Below, one piece after another: positions 1 through 33,085 of a stretch of DNA of 42,030 nucleotides. Source of the stretch: Ophiothrix spiculata. Taxonomy: Eukaryota; Echinodermata; Ophiuroidea; Amphilepidida; Ophiotrichidae. The translations under genes were made by a program, and so were the position numbers. Below the pieces are notes generated by a model, which was given only the letters and a program-made list of their open reading frames with translations, was not told where the DNA came from and searched no databases. The first letter of the stretch is position 1. Each line of letters starts with the position of its first letter. The DNA is taken from assembly GCA_000969725.1 (NCBI GenBank), contig JXSR01S047825.1. The stretch is one strand, 5' to 3'.

Positions 1-132
1 TATTTGGCTAAAAAGATACTTGAATTAAAAGAGATCAATAATATCAACATCATATCAAACAATTGTTTTTTTGACCATTTTGACCATGTAACACATTTTT
101 GGCCCACCTCATGAAATGCCATCATATGCAAC

Positions 133-408
133 TTAACTCGCAATTCGCAGTATCAACTCGCAGATTTTAACTCGCATTGGTAAATAACTCGTAACTCGCA
201 CTTTTTAACTCGCAAATTCCAACTCGCAGATTTCAACTCGCAACTCGCAATATTTAACTCGCAACTCGCAACTCGAAGAATCAACTCGCAACTCTCAACT
301 CGCAATATTTAACTCGCAACTCACAACTCGCAGATTCAACTCGCAACTTGCAACTCGCACTCGCACTCGCAACTTGCAACTCGCAACTTGCAACTCGCAA
401 CTCGCAGA
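133..408. repeat. AACTCGC short tandem repeat
   Basis: The hexamer/heptamer ACTCGCA recurs dozens of times with short spacers (for example CAACTCGCAGATT and CAACTCGCAATATTT), becoming purer toward the right end. It reads as a degenerate minisatellite inside an intron. No open frame or RNA fold is apparent. Confidence 0.9.
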
Positions 409-417
409 TTATCCAAA

Positions 418-1806
418 CCCTAGTCTTTGCTAGTCTCCAGACAGCCGTAACGCTATGGCTGTGGGAAGCTGGGAGTGTTTGTGGTTTATAAATATGTAGT
501 GTATTCAGTTACCTGATTGCAAGGTTCATAGCAAGTTTACTAATTGGGGAGCGCTATTTTGGTTGGAAATAGAGTACTGGGTTTAACTGTTATTAAAGGG
601 ATATCTGTAGTCTGATGTCGGCCTAGTCTTCATAGCTCTGAAAAAGCCATCTATTTTCCATTGGCCATACTGTTATATTTGTGTCTAGTGTCTGTTGTAA
701 ATATGCACGATTACCTGTATCAAATCATATTTGATCCTTGGTGTACATGTGTAGCCCTTGTCAATGGGATCTGCATATATACTGTCTTGAGAAATGTCTT
801 GTGATTATTCCCTAACCCTTAGCCCTATAGATACTGGTCTTTGCCAGTCTCCAGACTGCCGTAACGCTATGGCTGTGGGAAGCTGGGAGTGTTTGTGGTT
901 TATAAATATGTAGTGTATTCAGTTACCTGATTGCAAGGTTCATAGCAAGTTTACTAATTGGGGAGCGCTATTTTGGTTGGAAATAGAGTACTGGGTTTAA
1001 CTGTTATTAAAGGGATATCTGTAGTCTGATGTCGGCCTAGTCTTCATAGCTCTGAATATGCCATCTATTTTCCATTGGCCATACTGTTATATTTGTGTCC
1101 AGTGTCTGTTGTAAATATGCACGATTACCTGTATCAAATCAGATTTGATCCTTGGTGTACATGTGTAGCCCTTGTCAATGGGATCTGCATATATACTGTC
1201 TTGTGATTATTCCCTAACCCTTAGCCCTATAGATACTGGTCTTTGCCAGTCTCCAGACAGCCGTAACGCTATGGCTGTGGGAAGCTGGGAGTGTTTGTGG
1301 TTTATAAATATGTAGTGTATTCAGTTACCTGATTGCAAGGTTCATAGCAAGTTTACTAATTGAGGAGCGCTATTTTGGTTGGAAATAGAGTACTGGGTTT
1401 AACTGTTATTAAAGGGATATCTATAGTTTGATGTCGGTCTAGTCTGCAGGGTTCATAACTTGGTTTTTTTGTGTGTAGCCCTTGTCAATGGGATCTGCAT
1501 TCTGTCTTGAGAAATGTCTTGTGATTAATCCCTAAACTTGAAGCCCTATAGATACTGGTCTTTGCCAGTCTTCAGACAGCCATAACGCTATGGCTATGGG
1601 AAGCTGGGAGTGTTTGTGGTATATAAATATGTAGTGTATTCAGTTACCTGATTGCAAGGTTCATAGCAAGCTTGCCAATTGAGGAGCGCTATTTTGGTTG
1701 GAAATAGAGTACTGGGTTTAACTGTTAAATTATTAAACATGTTAAACGGATATTTGTAGTCTGATGTTGGCCAAGTAGTTTCCAGGGTTCATAACTTAGT
1801 TTTTTG
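418..1806. repeat. Satellite-like tandem repeat, ~400-bp unit, about 3.5 copies
   Basis: The same block (CTTTGC-AGTCTCCAGAC, then GTAACGCTATGGCTGTGGG, then GGAGCGCTATTTTGG) recurs with its GTAACG landmark at 447, 861, 1263 and (as ATAACG) 1582. Spacings are 414, 402 and 319. The first two units differ at only a few bases plus a ~12-base indel near 790. The third carries a ~90-base internal deletion and the fourth ends near 1806 after CAGGGTTCATAACTTAG. No coding potential is evident. Confidence 0.92.
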
Positions 1807-1957
1807 TTGAATTTTGAACATGTCCTTATATACTATATGCCCTGGATTTACTGTCACTTTTTCTGTCACTTGAATTCGAGTGCCCCCCCCCCCCACCTCA
1901 AGAGTAACAACCAAAATACACAGGTGGGATAATTCCAAAATTGTACACTTTCTTATG

Positions 1958-2037
1958 GCAAACTCAAAACATATATTTGATACAGAAAAAATACAAAGCA
2001 AACTCAAAATATATATTTGATACAGAAAAAATACAAA
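1958..2037. repeat. Two-copy 40-bp tandem duplication
   Basis: GCAAACTCAAAA followed by ATATATTTGATACAG and an A-rich run occurs at 1958 and again at 1998, nearly identical. A run of Cs (about 1884-1896) lies just upstream. The block is non-coding. Confidence 0.85.
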
Positions 2038-3026
2038 ACTGTAAAAAAAACCCTTGTCTTTCCCCCATTTTATGTAGTTCAAGCATATACGTTTCAAGTC
2101 TGGTTTTAAACACAAAATCACTGGGGGATCAAAGAGTTTAGTTTGGGTTATCAGGATTTTGCGTTATCCAACTGATTTCACATAGGAAATCAATAACTTG
2201 GGACCCAACAAACATTTTGTGTTAACGAGGTTCCTCTGTAGCAAGTTTTGTGAGTGTATGTTTGATCTGATACAAAGGTTGCGTGTTCACTTGTCACCCA
2301 GATTGGCTTGATAATTGGGTTCTCACCAACTAACACAATTTCAATATCCTGCTTCCCAACGGATAGTGAAAGATTCAATTGAAAAGGAAAATTGACTTTT
2401 TGTAAGTCAGTGTGATGACTTGTAAAATATATTTGGAAAGATCATTAATTTTGTAAATGAGGACTTTTTGTTTGTTTGTAATTATGGGGAATAAATGAAT
2501 CGTAATTACTGATCATTTTAGTACAGGTGGGAAAATTGTCGTTTCATGGGATAGAGGACTTTGGGAGTGTTACTATTAATTACTACCATACTGAGAAAGT
2601 TATAATAATACTACTCTGAATACTACTATATATAGGGCACATACAAATTGAATAATGCCATATGAATTTTGTTCCATTAAATGTTGCTAAAAAAGGTATA
2701 ACCTGTACATACACATTGATAATGCTACAATAGAACCAATTTATAATATACAAATTCCAATGACTTTGATAGATTTTAAAACAATTTAATTACTCAGGGA
2801 TTCAAGACTTTTTAAAATTTCCAGATTTCCTGAAATTTTATGAAACTAACAGGGTACCCACGCTACACGTGGACCCCGCAATTTGATGGGGTTAATTGCT
2901 GTGTATGGTCCAAGTTTGGTCCAGGTAGGATCAAGGGTTCTGGAGTTATAAGCTAACATACATACAAACAAACATACATCCCTTGAATTATAGCATGATT
3001 CTGGAAGCTGGAACTCAATTAATTTC
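2038..3026. other. Intron sequence, nothing recognised
   Basis: AT-rich sequence with no credible exon, RNA gene or clear inverted repeat. A short GC-rich patch at about 2850-2885 (GGGTACCCACGCTACACGTG) may be the edge of a dispersed repeat, but no second copy was found in the window. Confidence 0.5.
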
Positions 3027-3310
3027 TAATTATAGACCTTTTCAAACAGCGATCGGAAAACTTCGGAAAACATGGTCACGTGCCACAGCAGTTGCAGTCG
3101 GCAGACGACAATGAAATAAAATGAAATAGTACCGCAAAAGTGCATGATAAAAACTGCAACGTTCGTCGTTGTTGGAAACATACTGTCAAAGTGTCGAACT
3201 TTGTCAAAAGATGAGGCACAGAGGTACTGTTTATTTCCCGGAAACGATCGGAATTTGTTCAAGCTTTCGGTTATCTTCGGAAAAGATTGGTTTGAAAAGG
3301 TCTATAATTA
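3027..3310. mobile_element. MITE with 21-bp perfect terminal inverted repeats
   Basis: The left end (3027-3047, core ATTATAGACCTTTTCAAAC) is the exact reverse complement of the right end (3290-3310, core GTTTGAAAAGGTCTATAAT). The ~284-bp element encodes nothing convincing. Internal CGGAAAA motifs occur near both ends. The target duplication is unclear, and the superfamily is not assigned. Confidence 0.8.
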
Positions 3311-4071
3311 ACTAAGGGCTATGAAAATGGGTGTATAGACACAATAAATAATGTAAAATTTTACGCTCCGTATAACGCTGCCCCGTGCTTTGAACCTCTA
3401 CTGGGGACTGCACCCCATGTACTCCTGAGATACTTGCGAAGATGCTCTGCTTAAGTTCCCAAAGTTTAGAAAGTGCCACTTTTATCCCTGCATTTTAATA
3501 TACACAGAGTGAGTGAATAGGCCTACTGTTATTTTCTGGTATTAATTTGCTTGTTATTACAGAGTTCGTTGTACTATTGTTCGTGAATGTGGGGCTTTAA
3601 TTTTAGCACTTTAACTTTTTGTGATCTCATTAGTAAACTAATATAGTACAGAGTTAATACTTAATAAAGCAGGTGGTTTATTGTGCACTTTTGATTAAGA
3701 GTGCACTTTTTCTCTCCTGGAGTATGAAGTGCAAACTACGCAATGTAGTAATATGGTGATGAAAACGATACGATAAAAAACACTCGGGTAAAATTTGATG
3801 ATAAATGGATGATTTTTTATCTTTGGTATGGCATAGGTGAACGCTTGCTTTTCCCGGTCGGTCAAAGGTTGGCAACCAGTTGTTATTGGACCATAACTGA
3901 AGACATCATTTACAAGCCCCAAGGTTTTAACTCGTGAGTTAAATTCTTGTGGCATGCTTCCAGCGGCTCACCGACACCGTCCGGTCACCGGTTGATGTCC
4001 GGTTGGTGTCAGCTCAATTTCTACCCGATCGTCGTAAACATATCTTAAACCTTGCCTCAAGTTTAAGTGAC
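3311..4071. other. Intron sequence, nothing recognised
   Basis: No exon or RNA gene was seen. A GC-rich patch at about 3960-4010 carries repeated CACCG/CCGGT words. They do not form a convincing element. Confidence 0.4.
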
Positions 4072-4294
4072 CAGGGTTGTCACCAGGCAACTTTTAGTGC
4101 CGGGTAAAATTTGTGTGAAATAGTAAGAAAATAGAAACTTTGATAATAATTGTTCAATTTTTTATTGATTCTTCAATGATTTTGTAAGTTTTGAGTCTTG
4201 AGTGCCAGGTATTAAGACTCAACCTGAGAGCCGGGTGAAAATCAAGAGTGCCGGGTGGTCCCGCCCGCCACCGCCCGTTGTAGTGACAACCCTG
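4072..4294. mobile_element. hAT-type MITE with 8-bp target duplication
   Basis: The ends CAGGGTTGTCAC (4072) and GTGACAACCCTG (4283-4294) are perfect inverted repeats. The flanking 8-mers TAAGTGAC (4064-4071) and TACGTGAC (4295-4302) match at 7 of 8 positions. An 8-bp duplication with CAG...CTG termini is the hAT signature. The interior repeats the AGTGCCGGGT word and has no transposase. Confidence 0.75.
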
Positions 4295-4507
4295 TACGTG
4301 ACCAACGTATCACTGCTTTGGAAGTAACAGGTTCACTGTTACTTTAAAAAAACACAAATTCTGGATCAGGTAATTCATTCTTAATATGAACAAGCCAATT
4401 AGTGTTCAACCTTAAATACTGCTGAATACTAAACCTGTGAATAATGTTCAGGCTGGAAAAAAGTATATTATCAGAATTTTGTAATTAGCAGTGTTAAAGT
4501 AAATCCT

Positions 4508-4860
4508 TAAAGGTAGGTATTCCGATCTGGTGAAAAAAATTAACATACGCTTTTTCCATATTTGAATGAAGGGTCATCACCTATATAAAGCAATCGTAAA
4601 GATTCATTCTCGTACATTGAGCCAAATTAATATTACAGGCAAATATGTGTCTGAAAGTGACCCATAGAAACATATAGGAAATTTATTTTTGTTAACAAAA
4701 TATTCCATTAATTCAGCACTCTTTTGACCATATCTCTTCAACGAAACATAATATAGGCGTGAAAATTTACAGAGGTTATGAGAAAAGTATGCGCTTTCAT
4801 GTGGTATCAAAATCTCCAATTTGATTTTGTGAGTGAAAGTGCTCGGAACACACACCTTTA
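4508..4860 (+). mobile_element. MITE family A (TAAAGGTRNGTATTCC ends)
   Basis: The left end TAAAGGTAGGTATTCCG pairs imperfectly with the right end CGGAACACACACCTTTA. A second copy in the opposite orientation lies at 20947-21205. It shares interior words such as TTGAGCCAAATT, a GTGACCCAT-like block and TTGTTAACAAAAT. Both copies are non-autonomous. Confidence 0.75.
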
Positions 4861-5794
4861 AAAGTTGTCATCTCATCAACATTATCTGAAAGGAAATTTA
4901 AGTAAGTGGTAAAATTTGGCTGACCTTGAGCTGACCTTCTTAGAAACCAAAATCTGCTGTCTCATGAAGTGCTGAGACATTTATTAAATTAACCGTGTCT
5001 AGTATGCATACTAAATACATTGGTTAATTAGGTTGAATTATATTTTTAAAAGGGGTACTTGAAATGTTTTAAATCAGTAAAATGTTTCTAAGAAAACTTG
5101 TAAAAAAATAAGATTTTATTCCAGTTGTCTTAATCTTCAGTTGTCTGAAGTGAAATGAAACATTTTATTTGCATCATATTACTTCCTTGACAAATCTTTT
5201 ATTTTCTTCTTAAGTTAGTGACCATCCCTGAAGTTTTATTTTTCCAAATCTCCTAACTGCTTTACAAGCCAAAGGTGGCAGCGATCAGCCGGTGATTGAC
5301 TACGATACCGTACGGCAACCAGGCAACCAGTAATAGTTGCCAAGATCGCCCTCCTCTGTTCCAATTTTGATTTGCAAAAATTTGTCAATAATTGTTCATT
5401 GTACCTTTAATTAAAATTCAATAGAATGTTCCTGTAGAGCACATTTTTGAATGTGGGTGAAACGAATGTTGCAGACATGCGGGTTAAATCAATTATGCAC
5501 TGAGTGTCACTTGGTTACTCAAATTTGCATTAGGAATATAATTGTACGGGTTCTTAATTTCCATGGTTGTCAAAATTAAAATTCACACGTTTTGGCGGTG
5601 TTCAACTTTGAAGAGATGCAATACTTAACCTATCAGTCAAATTTCAAGTGTTGATATTGTGAGTAAATGGTTAAGTGATAGTTGCAATGCTTTCATTTCA
5701 AGTTTACATGAAAACAGTTAATGAATGTTTAATTTCCTGCAAAATGTTGCAATTTTTGTATTATTACCATATTTGTGAATTTGTGAACTATAAT

Positions 5795-6048
5795 TGTGAT
5801 GACTCACTCCGAAAAGGGGGACTTTGCGACAGAACACTTTTCAAGAAACTGGTGAAAGTAGGCAGCCTAAAATAAAGAAAATAATAAGAATTTATCAGCA
5901 GATTTTCTGTTGTAAAATTTGATTGCCTTGATCAATTTCAACAAGTAAGGTGTCATTTTAAAGCTTAGAAAATACTGTAACATATGAAATGATAAAATCA
6001 AAATTGATATCTTCTGCAAAGTCTCCCCTTTCGGGGTGAGACATCACA
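5795..6048 (+). mobile_element. MITE family B, copy 1
   Basis: The ends TGTGATGACTCACTCCG and the right-end CGGGGTGAGACATCACA are inverted. The sub-terminal GGGGGACTTTGC pairs with GCAAAGTCTCCCC. A same-orientation copy at 22357-22609 aligns along its full length. The right end lies ~110 bases upstream of a SPOP exon acceptor. Confidence 0.88.
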
Positions 6049-6114
6049 TATGTGCATTGTGGGCAGAATGTTTTGGTTGCATAACATTTGATTTAAAATA
6101 ATGCATTGTAGTAA

Positions 6115-28711
<22,597 letters not shown>

Positions 28712-29520
28712 GACATACACAACAAAATTGTGTCAAAAACTCTGAAACCATTTTTTGCAAGAAAAACAAACAAGCAGAACTGTACTGTTTTCCAGATTTT
28801 GGACGCTCATGTGTTAGTGCCAATTCAACATACTTTTGTACATCTGAAAAGCACAGTTGTATTGTCTGCAAGTAGCTAGATAATAGCTAGGTATGATGCA
28901 TGATGGGAGATTTTAATATAGACATTTGGCTTGCGTAAACTGCCATGCTATGTTCCTTCCTGTTAAAATTCTCCATGCAGCAAAATCTACAAAATGGAGG
29001 CAAGCATATCCCAAAGAGTTTCATCTAGTGGTGAATATGGACCTAGATAATAGTCCGTAGACTTGACACAGTTGTCATGACAATGGAGGATTTATCATGA
29101 AGAATGCAGTCGGTAAACTTCACCGGTGTCGCTATGACGAAGAGCGTTTTTGATCGTGAAATATATGGTCAGTAAGGTTGAATTTTCATCTAGTGGTGAA
29201 TATAGACCTAGATAGTAGTCCGTAGACTTGACACAGTTGTCATGACAATGGATAATTTATCATGAAGAATGCAGGCGGTAAACTTCACCGGTGTTACTAT
29301 GAAGAAGAGTGTTTTTGATCGCGAAAAATATGGTCGGTAAACGTTGAAGCTGTTGTCATGATGACCAGTGTTTTATCGTGAACAATGCAGAGAGGTGCAT
29401 CAACTATCATTCTGAAATAGTCACACAGAAAGCTGCTGATGAATCGCCATTTTTTATCCTTGCAAATTTTGTATTTTGTCATACAATTCTTACATTTGGA
29501 TGAATAATTCTGTTCAATAG
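28712..29520 (+). other. SPOP: Probable SPOP 3' untranslated region (end not determined)
   Basis: The region follows the stop codon with no splice evidence. I saw no AATAAA between the stop and about 31180, only ATTAAA variants (about 29806, 30175 and 30627), so the cleavage site cannot be placed. The stretch contains the 165-bp tandem repeat at 29021-29340. Confidence 0.5.
29021..29340. repeat. Two-copy 165-bp tandem repeat, probably within the 3' UTR
   Basis: TCATCTAGTGGTGAATAT begins at 29021 and 29186. Both copies contain AGTCCGTAGACTTGACACAG, TTGTCATGACAATGGA, TTTATCATGAAGAATGCAG and GGTAAACTTCACCGGTG. A third, decayed partial unit follows to about 29395 (GTTGTCATGATGACCAG, ATCGTGAACAATGCAG). 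Confidence 0.92.
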
Positions 29521-29669
29521 AAGAAGTAGCACGTATGCTAGAAGAGTCTTTAGATGAGTTTTTTAATCCTTGTGAGAAATCACTTGTGAATGTGCATTAG
29601 GCCTAAAAAAGTATTGTTTGATTGGCGTAACAGGAAAAAAATAGGGTAGGTAGGTCACTTTTTTCAGCA

Positions 29670-29940
29670 TACCCCTGCCCACCCATGCCAGTTTAGGTGG
29701 TTTGTTTTTTCATTTTTCATAAATGCACTCAATTCCCTAAATTTTGGTGTTTTTTCCAACCCAAACTTTTTTCTTTGTCCAGATAATTAGGGTTGGTCGG
29801 GTTACACCAATTAAACCCCCACCCATGCCAGTTTGGGTGCTTTTTACATTCATTTTTCATAAAAGCACTCGAGTCACTAAATTTGGGTGCTTTTTCCATC
29901 CCAAACTTTTTTCTTCGTTACACCAATCAAACAACTTTTT
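29670..29940. repeat. Two-copy 140-bp tandem repeat
   Basis: ACCCATGCCAGTTT occurs at 29681 and 29821. Each copy continues with TTCATTTTTCATAAA-GCACTC, CTAAATTT-GGTG and CCCAAACTTTTTTCTT. The region is T-rich and non-coding. Confidence 0.85.
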
Positions 29941-30240
29941 AGACCTTAATTCTAGCGTGATTTGTGTTGCTTGAGTATTGACCCAACATCAGTCAAAATT
30001 TACACATCACATTGACCTATCAAAACAAACAATTAATTCCACGATATTGGGTAAGTCGTGACCATAATTTGAAACTCGGAACATGCAGCTTGCTACTTGT
30101 GGGGGATAAAACTTAACAGGTATCGTACTACCATGATGATGATAATGGGTCTTCTGTTGGCCAAGGATGCTATGATATTAAACCTTTGGTATAGAAATTG
30201 AATTGTCAAATTTCATGACGATGACTTGTTATTTGTACCT
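29941..30240. other. Intergenic or UTR sequence, nothing recognised
   Basis: No repeat or coding signal was found. Confidence 0.4.
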
Positions 30241-30553
30241 TTAAGGAGCATCTTCCTGTTTTTCAAAATTTAGTTTGCAGTTTAATTCATTTGAAAGATC
30301 ACAAATGAAGTGGTTTCAGTTTCAAATTTCAGGAGAAACGGTCCAACCATTTTGAATTTATGAGAAATTCTGTATTTTGAAGCTGCCTATACTTTGGTGT
30401 ATAACTCTAATATTTTGACCATATTGAGGATTTTAGCCATAAAAATTCAATGGATTCTGAGTAAAATATAAGAAATTGACACCTAAATCTCAAAAGGTTC
30501 AAAAATTAATAGAAAAAAAAGAAAAATTGAAGCAATTGGATCAAGCTCCTTTA
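30241..30553. mobile_element. MITE family E, copy 2
   Basis: TTAAGGAGCATCTTCC and GATCAAGCTCCTTTA mark the ends. The interior parallels 11935-12266 (TTTCAAATTTCAGG, TGTATTTTGAAGCTGCCTAT, ATCTCAAAAGGTTC). It is strongly diverged. Confidence 0.7.
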
Positions 30554-30811
30554 CCCTGTCACTATGGAAAGTGAAAAGGCTCAAAATTCTGATTGGGTCT
30601 ACTTCACAGATATAAAAAGGGTGCGAATTAAACAACCAATACTTTCACATGTTAAATACATCATGGAGCTCTATAGTCATTTTCAAAATCCATTCTGAAA
30701 TTTCTGGAATGTCTGATCAACCAATCACGTTTGAGCTCATTAATATGCATGTAATTTGTCAGCAAAACTTTCCCAGCCATCAATTTGTCAGTTGGCTTTG
30801 GTAATTAATAT

Positions 30812-30866
30812 NNNNNNNNNNNNNNNNNNNNNNNNNNNNNNNNNNNNNNNNNNNNNNNNNNNNNNN
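30812..30866. other. Assembly gap, 55 undetermined bases
   Basis: A run of N. It lies directly against the left end of the MITE that starts at 30867, so repeat collapse is the likely cause. Confidence 1.
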
Positions 30867-31225
30867 GGTATAAATCATAGATTTAAAGGGGAGATACCAG
30901 GCTTTGTATACCAGCCTGTGTAATGGCGTCGTCAGCCATGGAGCTCAATTTGGGGGTATTTGGGTCCACTCGGCTCCCCCCAAAATAAATCCGAGTGCCG
31001 AGACTTAGTTACGCGTAGAGACAACCTGCGCAAATAATACTTCACGCGAATGATACGCCAACCTGCACGCAGGGCGTCTGTGCGTGTTTCAACATGCGCG
31101 CATTAAGACAAGGTGCGATATATCATCGGCAAGCTATCGGCAAAAACCCGAATATCCCCAATTTTGTCTCCATGTCGGAATAAAAATGAAGGCATGCCTT
31201 GTATCTCCCCTGTAAATCTTTGGTA
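30867..31225 (+). mobile_element. MITE family F, fullest copy
   Basis: GGTATAAATCATAGATTTAA with GGGGAGATACCAGGC at the left pairs with GCCTTGTATCTCCCC and TGTAAATCTTTGGTATA at the right. The interior is GC-richer with CGAGTGCCGAGACTTAG, GACAACCTGCGCAAATAATA and CTGCACGCAGGGCG. The TA at 31038-31039 is the empty site matching the insertion at 12655. Confidence 0.85.
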
Positions 31226-31933
31226 TAAATGGTAGCAATCTTGTTTGGAATCTTCTATCTAATTCTGTGGTTTACTTGGAATTCAAATTATTGAGAACTT
31301 TACACATTTTTTATCATGTGTGCAACTTGGAATAATTTGAATTTCTCAGTTATGGCAAATCATCTTCTTCCTCCTCTGTTTCTTAGACCAGGAGCAACAA
31401 AAATTCAAGATTTGGAATGGATATACCAATTCCATTCCATGAGTACATAACCAATAAATCATTAACCCTAACCTGGGCCCACCAAAGTGCATAGAATACT
31501 ACACCACACAGGAAAACAGACAAGCTACTCATTACTAGCCAATACAGCAAAACACACATGTGTGAGTCTAGCATGAACTTGACCATGCCTGTAATACTAC
31601 ACCATGCAGTTCAGCATACAATGCTGTATGCTTAGAAATTTGAATGTATGATCATTGTATTATCCAGTAAGGTTAGGGTTAATAGGGTCCATATTAATTA
31701 AGATAAGTACAACTTCATCTAGCAATGTGCCTAATATGCACCTGAGCATTTAAAAAATGCATCAGTATTTACATCAATATGAAATTTTATGTTGTATAAT
31801 TGTAAATATGGAAAGAAGCTGTGAATTTAATAATATGTTTTTAATAATTATTCAGTGTTGTTTTGTTGTAAATTGTTTTCATGAGAAGTATTTTTGCCTA
31901 AGCACATGGCACTGTTTCCATTCACTAATTGAC
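31226..31933. other. Intergenic sequence, nothing secure
   Basis: ATTAACCCTAACCT (31463) and AGGTTAGGGTTAAT (ending about 31683) form a short inverted pair around a ~190-bp interior and may bound a MITE. Otherwise AT-rich. Confidence 0.4.
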
Positions 31934-32156
31934 TATAGTTTGATCAACACCAAATAGGCGGGCCTCTTCACATCGTGAATTAATACAGATAAGCGCGTGC
32001 ATAGCTGGACACAGCATAACTGCAGGAGACGCAGCGCGCGTTGCACATGGGACTCGCGCATCAGTATCTACGGCGCGCGTGTAACTTGGATTATGTTTAC
32101 TTGCGGATGAAGAAAAGCCTCATAATTCCCGCCTATTTAGTGTTGATCAAAGTATA
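31934..32156. mobile_element. MITE with 29-bp inverted repeats and SINE-like interior
   Basis: The left end TTTGATCAACACCAAATAGG with CGGG pairs with the right end CCCGCCTATTTAGTGTTGAT with CAAA. Overall 27 of 29 positions match, flanked by TA-rich sequence. The interior (AGCATAACTGCAGGAGACGC, CGCGCATCAGTATCTACGG) aligns with the body of the SINE at 18068-18240, mostly with transition differences. It has no tRNA-type A/B boxes of its own. Confidence 0.85.
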
Positions 32157-32460
32157 ATGGTAATGAAGATCTTGATTATGTTCAAATATGTGTTAACTTA
32201 CAGATCTCTGGTTAAATTAAGGGACCTGAGTAATTTAGACTGATCCCTGAGGTAAAACAGTTGCATTATTATCCCTGAAGAATCAATAGTTTATCCATAT
32301 AATTCAAAATATATCAGTTTATTTCTTTTATTTATTTTGTGGATAAATTTCTGAACAAAATTGCTGGTAAGTGTTCATCTACACTTATGATAAACTCCTT
32401 GGATTTAAAACTTAATGTTCCAAGTTACCTACTTGAACATTTAATGTGAAAGGGTCAAAT
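32157..32460. other. Intergenic sequence, nothing recognised
   Basis: AT-rich, no repeats or coding features. Confidence 0.4.
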
Positions 32461-32711
32461 CGTCATGCGAGTGCAAGAAAGTCGTATCTGCAATGGCTGC
32501 CTCAAGTTATATTTATTTAACACCTAGTCACTAGAATGTGAAAATCCCTCAAAATATCCGTGTCGTATGTCAGTGGCTCTTGAAATGGTTCTTCACCTGA
32601 AGAACCATTTCAAGAGTCACTGACCCAAGACTGGACATTATACAGTGTGCAGTTTAAATTAATTACAAATGGCAGCTATTGCAGATACGACTTTCTTGCA
32701 CTCACATGACG
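32461..32711. mobile_element. MITE family C, intact copy
   Basis: CGTCATGCGAGTGCAAGAAA, GTCGTATCTGCAATGGCTGCC at the left pairs with GGCAGCTATTGCAGATACG and CTTTCTTGCACTCACATGACG at the right. A central hairpin is formed by TCTTGAAATGGTTCTTCACC and CTGAAGAACCATTTCAAGAG. Confidence 0.92.
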
Positions 32712-32954
32712 ATATTACACTACTAACAATATTGTGCTTTGTTCGTCTGTGTAAAAGAATTGTAATTACAGATATTTTCATGAGAGTGTATTTTTAACAA
32801 ATTTTGCTAATGGCCATCAACCATGAATACTAAGGTGTATGTAAAGAAGCTTAAAAATTCAAATTTAACAACAGAGTAACAGAGATGACACCGAGTTCAA
32901 AACATGGCCCAATTAGCCTATGTTCCACTTTGTGTAACGTAATATGTGGACAAA
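32712..32954. other. Intergenic sequence, nothing recognised
   Basis: No feature was seen. Confidence 0.3.
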
Positions 32955-33085
32955 AACGAGGACACACAAGGAAGAATGCTGCACCAGTGTACCCGATTAA
33001 GCGTAACACACATCAAGGACGATTTCTGTTGGTATGTCAGGATTTATCGATATTTGAGCAGGATTATTCTTTGTGTGTCCTCGTT
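32955..33085. repeat. Short foldback with AACGAGGACACACAAGGAA arms
   Basis: AACGAGGACACACAAGGAA (about 32955) and TTCTTTGTGTGTCCTCGTT (to about 33085) are inverted with one mismatch. The ~90-bp interior is unrelated to other elements in the window. It is a candidate small MITE. Confidence 0.65.

Noticed and set aside
133..408. CRISPR array
   Set aside because: Units of about seven bases with irregular short spacers in an animal intron. This is a minisatellite.
31463..31683. Interstitial telomeric repeat (AACCCT / AGGGTT)
   Set aside because: Only one or two telomere-like hexamers at each side. They are better explained as short inverted ends or chance.
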